Assembly: GCA_023393165.1 (NCBI GenBank)
Contig: JAEWMJ010000013.1
Span: forward strand, 1 to 64,000
DNA length: 64,000 bases
Reading direction: 5' to 3'
Source: Bacillota bacterium
GTDB lineage: Bacteria > Bacillota > Clostridia > Christensenellales > Christensenellaceae
Shown: positions 26,613-32,860 of the stretch, piece after piece
Position numbering within the stretch: the first letter of the stretch is position 1
Layout of the letters: each line of letters opens with the position of its first letter
Translations under genes and position numbers: made by a program
Notes under the pieces: model-generated
The model's input: only the letters and a program-made list of their open reading frames with translations
Told to the model about the DNA's origin: nothing
Databases searched by the model: none

Positions 26613-26746
26613 AAAAGTGAATCATTTTTGGAGCGACGTAAACACGTTTTTTACGCGAATTGGGTACTTGCGAAGCTCCATTAGAGACACCTGGCGCCGC
26701 TGGTATAGACTTGTCCCAGTTCACGTGAGCGCCGGGTGTTCTCTTT
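26613..26746 (+). ncRNA. Candidate structured small RNA
   Basis: Starts after a consensus promoter. Domain 1 closes with GGAGC (26630) and GCTCC (26675) and contains two hairpins (CGTAAA/TTTACG and CGCGA/TTGCG). Domain 2 is a long hairpin: AGAGA plus CACCTGGCGC (26688-26697) pairing with GCGCCGGGTG (26729-26738) plus TCTCT, with an internal CTGG/CCAG stem, ending in TCTCTTT. No protein is encoded. I do not recognise the RNA family; 6S-like or a new class are possible. Confidence 0.5.
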
Positions 26747-26758
26747 ATCAGCCAAGTC

Positions 26759-26808
26759 CTTCATCACGTACCGCGTGCGCTCGGCTCCATTCCTCCCGGT
26801 TCGAATCC
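26759..26808 (+). repeat. 50-bp direct repeat, copy 1
   Basis: Identical to 27067-27116 at 49 of 50 positions; ends with GGTTCGAATCC, which looks like a tRNA T-arm. The pair brackets a 118-nt palindrome and a copied tRNA-Gln 3' end. Confidence 0.85.
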
Positions 26809-26824
26809 TTTCCTTAATTTGTTA

Positions 26825-26942
26825 AGGCCGTTGAAAGCCCCAAATACAAGGCATTTTTGAGCATTGCGACGTAAGCGTAGTATAACCTACGCTAAGGAGT
26901 AAGCGGAAAAATAACGCAGTATTTGGGGTTTGTCAGCGGCCT
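26825..26942. repeat. 118-nt imperfect palindrome
   Basis: Arms AGGCCGTTGA (26825) / TCAGCGGCCT (26933) and a 13-bp inner stem (26835-26847 with 26919-26931), one bulged G; the centre is AGCGTAG/CTACGCT around TATAAC. It would fold as one long hairpin on either strand. Confidence 0.8.
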
Positions 26943-26946
26943 GACC

Positions 26947-26962
26947 GCAGCGGAAGCAGGAT
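26947..26962. repeat. Copy of the tRNA-Gln 3' end (16 bp)
   Basis: GCAGCGGAAGCAGGAT is identical to 27169-27184, the 3' end of tRNA-Gln, in the same orientation and about 220 bp downstream of the tRNA. tRNA 3'-end copies are typical of integrase attachment sites. Confidence 0.65.
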
Positions 26963-27066
26963 AAACGCGCCCCCTCACGGGCCGCTCTTGCCCGCTTCAC
27001 TGTGGATTCGCCGCTCAGTCGCAAGCTTCCTCTCGCTCATCTCACGTTCAGCGAACTTCCGCCTCG

Positions 27067-27116
27067 CTTCATCACGTACCGCGTGCGCTCGGCTCCGTTC
27101 CTCCCGGTTCGAATCC
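27067..27116 (+). repeat. 50-bp direct repeat, copy 2
   Basis: 49/50 identical to 26759-26808, in direct orientation. The sequence just before it (27031-27066) extends similarity to the dispersed repeat at about 10845. Confidence 0.85.
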
Positions 27117-27128
27117 CGCCTCATTTGT

Positions 27129-27163
27129 AAAAAAAAATTACCACCTCAAAAGGTGGTAATTTT
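27129..27163 (-). terminator. Terminator after tRNA-Gln
   Basis: AATTACCACCT/AGGTGGTAATT stem followed on the minus strand by seven T; it lies 4 nt beyond the tRNA CCA end. Confidence 0.88.
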
Positions 27164-27166
27164 CTT

Positions 27167-27240
27167 TGGCAGCGGAAGCAGGATTCGAACCTACACTAAA
27201 CGGGTCAGAGCCGTTCGTGCTACCGTTACACCATTCCGCT
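27167..27240 (-). tRNA. tRNA-Gln (anticodon CTG)
   Basis: Full cloverleaf on the minus strand: 7-bp acceptor AGCGGAA/TTCCGCT, D-stem GTGT/GCAC, anticodon stem AACGG/CCGTT with loop CTCTGAC (anticodon CTG), T-stem GTAGG/CCTGC with loop TTCGAAT, discriminator G and encoded CCA. It decodes CAG. A structured transcript region lies just upstream and a terminator just downstream. Confidence 0.95.
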
Positions 27241-27271
27241 ATACATGCTCTCCTTGTGGAGAAGTGGCAAT

Positions 27272-27420
27272 AAAAAACCCCACGGTGCCGTTTGCCTTGT
27301 TTTTAACACCCGCCTCACGGCAGGTGGGCATTATGCATTACCCATTACAGTTTCCTACTCTCAGCAGGCATACTAACCGGGCAATGACATAAATTCCCTA
27401 TGTTATAATGTGGGTTTAAA
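27272..27420 (-). ncRNA. Candidate multi-stem RNA upstream of tRNA-Gln
   Basis: On the minus strand: closing stem AAACCCAC with GTGGGGTTT, then TTGCC/GGCAA, CCTGCT-GAG-AGTAGG, GGGTAAT/ATGCCC, and an 8-bp stem CACCTGCC/GGCGGGTG capped by a GTGA (GNRA) tetraloop, ending in a run of six T. The GNRA loop and terminal U-tract favour the minus strand. No ORF is present. The family is not recognised; 6S RNA or an unknown class are possible. Confidence 0.45.
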
Positions 27421-27631
27421 AATCAAAGCTTACGAACACCCCAGGAATAGTGAGTACTATTTATATTTACTTTTTATTTGAGACCGATATCCGAAACACT
27501 GTTTTCAGAGTTACCGTTTCCGTGTCACATTTATATATTATACATATCGCAGAAATAAATTCAATACCTTTTTGTAGTTTCGTAAAAAAATATGATATAA
27601 TGAAACCAATAAAAGGCAAGGAGATAAGGTT
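27421..27631. other. AT-rich leader region before the DUF4364 gene
   Basis: Together with the structured RNA this completes a 391-bp gap between tRNA-Gln and the DUF4364 gene. Apart from the promoter at 27572-27601 nothing is recognised. Confidence 0.5.
27572..27601 (+). promoter_or_regulatory. Promoter of the DUF4364 gene
   Basis: TTGTAG, 18-bp spacer, TGATATAAT extended -10, 30 nt before the start codon. Confidence 0.65.
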
Positions 27632-28156
27632 ATGGAAGTAAAGCCGGTGGACACCCCTGAAGAATCAAAACTACTGATACTGTACCTGTTTAACGAAATC
27701 GGCATTGAGCTCAATGACCTGCAGGTCCTGCGTGTCTTTGTCGAACTTGACCTTATGAACTACTTTGATCTTATGAATTATATCGGTTCTCTCATTTCCG
27801 GAGACATGCTGGCCGAAAAAGAACTTCCCAATGGGAAATACCTGTATATTACACAAAAAGGAAAAGATGTTCTTTCTGAATTTACCGATGAAATCAGGAA
27901 TTCATACAAGGTGCGCATCAGCGGATATTGCAGCCAGCATAAGAATGAAATGCGCGCAGAGTCACAATTTATTGGCGATTATTACCGTCTGGATCAAAAC
28001 GAATACCGCGTTATTTTAAAGATACTTGATCCGGATGTTACGGTATTTGAGATGGATTTAAAAGTATTTTCCAAGGACGACGCCATGCACGCCATCAGCA
28101 GTTGGAGAAAAAACGCGCCTAGCATTTATAAAACGGTATTTGAGATGCTGAAATAA
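27632..28156 (+). CDS. DUF4364-family protein (winged-helix-like N-terminus)
   Basis: 174 residues. The N-terminal half (LLILYLFNEIGIELNDLQ, then NYFDLMNYIGSLISGDM) has the pattern of a winged-helix domain typical of the clostridial DUF4364 family; the C-terminal half is beta-rich and carries no enzymatic motif. Probably a small cytosolic regulator, but no target is known. AAGGAGATAAGG precedes the ATG. It converges with folC. Confidence 0.8.
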   Translation: MEVKPVDTPEESKLLILYLFNEIGIELNDLQVLRVFVELDLMNYFDLMNYIGSLISGDMLAEKELPNGKYLYITQKGKDVLSEFTDEIRNSYKVRISGYCSQHKNEMRAESQFIGDYYRLDQNEYRVILKILDPDVTVFEMDLKVFSKDDAMHAISSWRKNAPSIYKTVFEMLK

Positions 28157-28208
28157 TAGTTTAAGGCAATGTTAAAAATTAAAATATTATTCTTGTTTAT
28201 CTTTGGCG

Positions 28209-28238
28209 ACCCCTTTCTTTTTACAAAAAGAAAGGGGT
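28209..28238. terminator. Hairpin between DUF4364 gene and folC; half copy of the intergenic repeat
   Basis: Perfect 14-bp stem ACCCCTTTCTTTTT/AAAAAGAAAGGGGT with loop AC between convergent genes. Preceded by CTTTGGCG, close to the joint before hairpin 3 of copy A (21892-21938). Confidence 0.75.
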
Positions 28239-28257
28239 TATTTCATGAATCAAAGTG

Positions 28258-29415
28258 TCACGGCGTCCAGGAAAAATCGAATACTTTTTGAGTTATGGGA
28301 TTCCTAAATTCCAGGCTGTCTTCCAACATCCGGGGATAAACCTCCAGTATCAAACCAGCCAGATAAAACGACCCACAAACCACCAGCAATTCGGGTTTCA
28401 GCATCTTTGCATATCGGTAGGCCGACCGCGCATCCGAAAAATAGTCCGCATTCTGGAATCGCTTCGAATAATCAAAAGCGGGTAGTCCCCGTTTTCTGTC
28501 CACGCAGGTGCATACAACACGGTTTGCAAATTTTTTAATTCCTTCGGATATCCTTTTTGCATCTTTGTCCCTCATAACGGCGGTCAGCACAACGATATCC
28601 TTGCAGTCAAAATATTTGTCGAGTGTAAGCCTCAGTTCTTCTATCGCAGCCGGATTATGCGCGCCGTCCACGATCATCCCGGAATTTACGACCTGTACCC
28701 TCGCCTGAAGGCTTGCGCTGGTAAGCCCTGCTCTTATCGCGCCGGCATGCGCGCCGGCCGCGAGAGCCGCTTCAGCGGCCGCGCAGGCGTTTTCCACCTG
28801 GTGCGGAGATATGGCGCCGATACGCAGTTCTTTCAGATCGCCGTAATCAAACGTCTGTCCTTCCAATGATGTTTCCCGCACATTATAGCTGCCTATCGTC
28901 ACAAGCCTGGCGTTCTTCTTTTCGCATGCGGCGCGAATGATGCGCATTACGCTTTCTTTTTGCCCATAGGTCACAACAGTAGCGCCTTCTTTAATAATGC
29001 CGCACTTATCCCGCGCAATTTTTTCCACCGTATCGCCTAAAATCTTGGTATGGTCCAGGCTGATGGGCGTCAATACCGCGATTTTCGCGTCAACAACATT
29101 TGTGGAATCCTTGCTGCCGCCAATACCGGCTTCAATCACAGCTGCTTCCGCTCCCCCGTCTGCAAACCACGCCAGCACAGCCCGTGTCCATTTGCGGAAC
29201 AAATGCTCCTGTTCTTCCCCGCCTGCCGCCTCCAGGTATTTGTGATATTCTGCTTCGCTGATGTTTTTTCCGTTCATCCGCATGCGTTCGGCCGGTGAAA
29301 ATAAATGCGGCGAAGTAAAAACGCCGCACGAGATCCCTTCCGCCATTAAAATATGATAAATATACTCGGACACCGACCCTTTTGCGTTGGTTCCGGCAAT
29401 ATGTATATATTTCAC
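28258..29415 (-). CDS. folC: Folylpolyglutamate synthase / dihydrofolate synthase
   Basis: 385 residues. Adds glutamate to folates (and possibly to dihydropteroate). The ATP loop HIAGTNAKGSVS begins at residue 4; in most FolC proteins this loop follows 40-50 residues of N-terminal helix, which are missing here. VDGAHNPAA (about 253) and the Mur-ligase C-domain are present. The start is fixed by valS ending 15 nt upstream. Either a short natural form or a start lying in the valS end. Confidence 0.85.
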   Translation of the reverse strand: MKYIHIAGTNAKGSVSEYIYHILMAEGISCGVFTSPHLFSPAERMRMNGKNISEAEYHKYLEAAGGEEQEHLFRKWTRAVLAWFADGGAEAAVIEAGIGGSKDSTNVVDAKIAVLTPISLDHTKILGDTVEKIARDKCGIIKEGATVVTYGQKESVMRIIRAACEKKNARLVTIGSYNVRETSLEGQTFDYGDLKELRIGAISPHQVENACAAAEAALAAGAHAGAIRAGLTSASLQARVQVVNSGMIVDGAHNPAAIEELRLTLDKYFDCKDIVVLTAVMRDKDAKRISEGIKKFANRVVCTCVDRKRGLPAFDYSKRFQNADYFSDARSAYRYAKMLKPELLVVCGSFYLAGLILEVYPRMLEDSLEFRNPITQKVFDFSWTP

Positions 29416-29430
29416 CTTAACTGTACACCT

Positions 29431-32067
29431 TTATTTCCGGATGCTGCCCAGCACTCCGATCCTTTCGTCAATTTTTTGCAGCATCTCCCTGTACTTTGCA
29501 AGTTTCTCCTTTTCTTCCTCAACCACTTTCGCCGGCGCTTTATCCACAAAACCGGGGTTTGAGAGCTTGCCTTCAGCCCGTTTGATTTCACTCACAAACT
29601 TGTCCGATTCTTTTTGCAGCCGTGCGGTCTCCTTTTCAATATCAATGAGTTCAGCGAGAGGCATATAGGCCTCGCCGATGGCGCATACCGCGGATACCGA
29701 ATTTTCCGGAATCCGAGATTTTTCGGATATGATCTCCACATCCGAAGCATATGCAAGCTTTTTGATGTATTCCGTGGATATCCCGATTTCTTTCACATGA
29801 CCGGTCAAAATGGTTATTCTGGCCTTGTGGGACGGAGGTACGTTCATTTCCGTACGTACGTTGCGGATGGACCGGATCAGTTCCATAACGTCCTGCATCG
29901 CCTGCGCGTCTTTTTCATAGGAAAGTTCTACGGCTCTGGGATATTCTGAAAGCATTATCGTTTCTTCCGCTCCCGGCAGGTTCAGGTAGATTTCTTCCGT
30001 GATAAAAGGCATAAACGGGTGCAGCAGCTTCAAGGTGTTTTTCAGCACATGCACAAGCACCGCAAGCGTCTGTTCTTTCAGAGCGCCGTCTTCGCCGTAC
30101 AGGCGGGGTTTTGCCATCTCGATATACCAGTCGCAGAATTCGCTCCATGCAAAATCATATACCTTCTGTACAGCCAATCCCAGATCAAATTTTTCCATGC
30201 AGTCGGTTACTTCGGCAATCACGGTATTCAGCCGCATCAGTATCCATTTATCGGCAATATCGATCTTGGCTTCATCAACACCGCCGGGATCGCCATTCAG
30301 GTTCATCAGCACAAAGCGGGAAGCGTTCCATATCTTATTTGCAAAATTCCGCGCGGCTTCGCATTTTTCCCAGTAAAAACGCATGTCGTTGCCCGGCTTG
30401 ATGCCGATCGCAAGAGAAAATCTGAGCGCGTCCGCCCCAAACTTTTCCACAACGTCCAGCGGGTCTATTCCGTTGTTCAGGGATTTAGACATCTTGCGTC
30501 CCTGGGAATCACGAACGATACCGTGAATATTGACAAATTTAAACGGCGTTTCCCCCATAACTTCAAGGCCAAAGAATATCATGCGCGCGACCCAGAAGAA
30601 AATAATGTCGTAAGCGGTGACCAGAACATTGGTCGGATAAAAATATTTCAGGTCATCAGTGTTGTCCGGCCAGCCAAGGGTAGAAAACGGCCACAGACCG
30701 GATGAAAACCATGTATCCAGCACGTCTTCGTCCTGATGGAAGGATTCGTGACCGCATTTGCCGCATTTATCGGGTATTTGGGCCGCAACAACCATTTCCC
30801 CGCATTTGTCGCAGTAATACGCGGGTATCCTGTGCCCCCACCAGAGCTGGCGGGATATGCACCAGTCGCGGATATTATACATCCAGTTGAAATATGTTTT
30901 TGCGTATTTGTCTGGCACAAACCTGGTCTGTCCATTCTCAACCGCTTCAATTGCCGGTTTTGCCAGTTCCTTCATGGAAACAAACCACTGCAGGGATACA
31001 ATAGGCTCCACGGTCGTGGAACACCGGTAGCATCCGCCCACATTATGTTTGTGGTCCTCAATTTTCACAAGCTCTCCAGAAGCCGTCAGATCGGCAATTA
31101 CCGCTTCCCTGGCTTCGTATCTGTCCATTCCGGCATATTTGCCGCCCTGTTCGTTGATCACGCCGCCGTCGTCCATTACGCGGATAACCGCTAGATCGTG
31201 GCGCAGTCCCACCTCAAAATCGTTGGGGTCGTGCGCAGGCGTTATTTTAACGGCACCCGTCCCAAACTCCATGTCTACATATTCATCCGCAATCACGGGG
31301 ATTTTACGGTTCATCAAAGGCAGGATCACAAACTTGCCAACCAGGTCCTTGTACCTGGAGTCTTTCGGGTTTACCGCCACAGCGGTGTCTCCCAGCATGG
31401 TCTCGGGCCGTGTGGTAGCGACCACTACGCTGTATTTGCCGTCTTCCGACGTATAACGGATATGCCACAGATGCGAATCGGTTTCGGTATAGTCTACCTC
31501 AGCGTCGGAAAGCGCGGTCCTGCATTTGGGACACCAGTTGATAATCCTCGAACCCCTGTATATCAAACCCTTATTGTAAAGCCTGATGAAAACTTCCTTA
31601 ACGGCGCGGGAACATCCTTCGTCCATTGTAAACCGTTCCCTGGACCAGTCGCAGGAAGAACCCAGCTTTTTCAGTTGTTCCACGATCCTGCCGCCGTATT
31701 TGGCGCGCCATGCCCATGCGCGCTCCAGAAAAGCCTCACGGCCGATGTCTTCTTTGGTCAGTCCTTCTTCCGCAAGCTGCTGTACGATTTTTACCTCGGT
31801 TGCAATGCTCGCATGGTCGGTTCCCGGCAGCCACAGCGCGGAATATCCCTGCATCCGGCGAAAACGTATGATCGCATCCTGCATCATGTTGTCAAGAGCG
31901 TGTCCCATATGAAGCTGTCCGGTTATATTGGGCGGCGGAATCACAATGGTATAGGGGGTTTTTTCAGGATCGGCTTCTGCGCGAAAATAGCCTCTATTCA
32001 GCCATCGTTGGTAAGTCTTATCCTCAATTTCCTTCGGGTCGTAAGTGGTGTGCAATTCGATAGACAT
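29431..32067 (-). CDS. valS: Valyl-tRNA synthetase
   Basis: 878 residues, full length. Class Ia synthetase: HIGH-type motif GQLHMGHAL at about 50-58, editing domain, zinc-like Cys clusters (CDKCGEMV and CGKCGHES at about 415-440), KMSKS as GRKMSKSLNNG at about 522, and the C-terminal tRNA-binding coiled coil (last 70 residues). No T-box leader is recognised upstream; instead the operon leader carries tandem 54-bp repeats. Confidence 0.97.
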   Translation of the reverse strand: MSIELHTTYDPKEIEDKTYQRWLNRGYFRAEADPEKTPYTIVIPPPNITGQLHMGHALDNMMQDAIIRFRRMQGYSALWLPGTDHASIATEVKIVQQLAEEGLTKEDIGREAFLERAWAWRAKYGGRIVEQLKKLGSSCDWSRERFTMDEGCSRAVKEVFIRLYNKGLIYRGSRIINWCPKCRTALSDAEVDYTETDSHLWHIRYTSEDGKYSVVVATTRPETMLGDTAVAVNPKDSRYKDLVGKFVILPLMNRKIPVIADEYVDMEFGTGAVKITPAHDPNDFEVGLRHDLAVIRVMDDGGVINEQGGKYAGMDRYEAREAVIADLTASGELVKIEDHKHNVGGCYRCSTTVEPIVSLQWFVSMKELAKPAIEAVENGQTRFVPDKYAKTYFNWMYNIRDWCISRQLWWGHRIPAYYCDKCGEMVVAAQIPDKCGKCGHESFHQDEDVLDTWFSSGLWPFSTLGWPDNTDDLKYFYPTNVLVTAYDIIFFWVARMIFFGLEVMGETPFKFVNIHGIVRDSQGRKMSKSLNNGIDPLDVVEKFGADALRFSLAIGIKPGNDMRFYWEKCEAARNFANKIWNASRFVLMNLNGDPGGVDEAKIDIADKWILMRLNTVIAEVTDCMEKFDLGLAVQKVYDFAWSEFCDWYIEMAKPRLYGEDGALKEQTLAVLVHVLKNTLKLLHPFMPFITEEIYLNLPGAEETIMLSEYPRAVELSYEKDAQAMQDVMELIRSIRNVRTEMNVPPSHKARITILTGHVKEIGISTEYIKKLAYASDVEIISEKSRIPENSVSAVCAIGEAYMPLAELIDIEKETARLQKESDKFVSEIKRAEGKLSNPGFVDKAPAKVVEEEKEKLAKYREMLQKIDERIGVLGSIRK

Positions 32068-32092
32068 CCAGTTTCCTCCAAAAATCTATTGC

Positions 32093-32287
32093 TTACATGC
32101 CTAAGATCATAAAAAATGCAACGGCTACAAGTCCGAGGCCGATGAATTTTATAATGATCTGCATGTATTTATTATTTGATTGAATCAGCCCGGCAATCCT
32201 CGCGGATAAAAAATTGATCATCGCTCCCGCCGCTATCAATATCAGGCCGATTATTTCCATGGTTGTAATATTCTCAAAAAAGCTCAT
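32093..32287 (-). CDS. Small two-TM membrane protein
   Basis: About 64 residues from MSFFENI. Two hydrophobic segments (about 11-31 and 43-62) with a short polar loop (QSNNKYMQ). No family is recognised. It lies 25 nt upstream of valS, downstream of the operon promoter at 32569, and is probably co-transcribed with valS and folC. The start at 32287 has GGTGATGG just upstream. Confidence 0.6.
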   Translation of the reverse strand: MSFFENITTMEIIGLILIAAGAMINFLSARIAGLIQSNNKYMQIIIKFIGLGLVAVAFFMILGM

Positions 32288-32308
32288 TCCATCACCCGTC
32301 ACATTTCA

Positions 32309-32574
32309 GGCCGCCGTTCCCGCCGGCCCTGAAATGTCAAATCCTCGATTTCTACATTATAGGCCCGCCGTTCCCGCCGGCCCTGAATTGTCAAATCCTC
32401 GATTTCTACATTATAGGCCCGCCGTTCCCGCCGGCCCTGAAATGTCAAATCCTCGATTTCTACATTATAGGCCCGCCGTTCCGCCAGCCCTGAAATGCTA
32501 AATCCTCGATTTCTACATTATATGCCCGCCGTTCCGCTAGCCCTGAATGTCAAATCCTCAATTTCTACATTATA
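32309..32574 (-). repeat. Five-copy 54-bp tandem repeat in the valS operon leader
   Basis: Units start at 32309, 32362, 32416, 32470 and 32523 (52-54 bp each). Each contains CCGCCGTTCC, a CCTGAA segment, TCAAATCCTC and ends in TTTCTACATTATA. The two units nearest the promoter diverge most. On the minus strand each unit carries a TATAAT and most a TTGACA, but 27 nt apart. The promoter-distal unit is preceded by an ACATTTCAGG arm that can pair with CCTGAAATGT. Confidence 0.95.
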
Positions 32575-32597
32575 AAGCGATTTTCCGATTATTTCAA
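32569..32597 (-). promoter_or_regulatory. Promoter of the small membrane protein-valS-folC operon
   Basis: TTGAAA (32592-32597), 17-bp spacer, TATAAT (32569-32574). The -10 is the end of the fifth repeat unit, so the remaining repeats are transcribed as leader RNA of about 275 nt. Confidence 0.7.
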
Positions 32598-32791
32598 TAA
32601 TTCATGCCTTTTATTTATTAAACCCGCTTCGCTATGAAATTAAACGCTGTTAAAGTATCGCTTTTGCAGGCATTCGCCCTCAACTCATGTTCAGTGAAAG
32701 AAACCAGACACTTTTACGCCCGGACGCGCGCCAAAGACCTCTTACGCGAGTAATTTTACAATAATTTAACCGCAAGAGAGGCTTCATAAAA
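32598..32791. repeat. Rest of the valS-ppk gap
   Basis: Contains a degenerate dispersed repeat (CAACTCATGTTCAGTGAAAG at about 32679-32698) resembling 2110 and 27034. No gene is seen. Confidence 0.35.
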
Positions 32792-32820
32792 TTGCAGAAT
32801 TATCCATATACATATATAAT
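32792..32820 (+). promoter_or_regulatory. Promoter of ppk
   Basis: TTGCAG, 17-bp spacer, TATAAT. Upstream at about 32752-32768 lies TTTACA-N4-TTTAAC, a weak resemblance to PhoP boxes. Confidence 0.65.
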
Positions 32821-32860
32821 TTATTTATAACCAAACTAGAATAAAACAGATGGTGGCAGA

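Noticed and set aside
27272..27420. TPP or T-box element
   Set aside because: CTGAGA and GGCACCG resemble fragments, but the remaining conserved parts of both families are absent and no relevant gene follows.
31198..32112. 304-codon antisense frame inside valS
   Set aside because: Shadow of the valS reading frame; no ribosome site or family pattern.
32214..32501. Plus-strand frame through the tandem repeats
   Set aside because: Open only because the repeat period is a multiple of three; repetitive protein with no ribosome site.
32309..32574. CRISPR array
   Set aside because: Units are contiguous 52-54-bp tandem copies without unique spacers, and no cas gene is present.
32752..32768. Pho box before ppk
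   Set aside because: TTTACA and TTTAAC are close to the motif but spacing and number do not meet the usual PhoP direct-repeat pattern.
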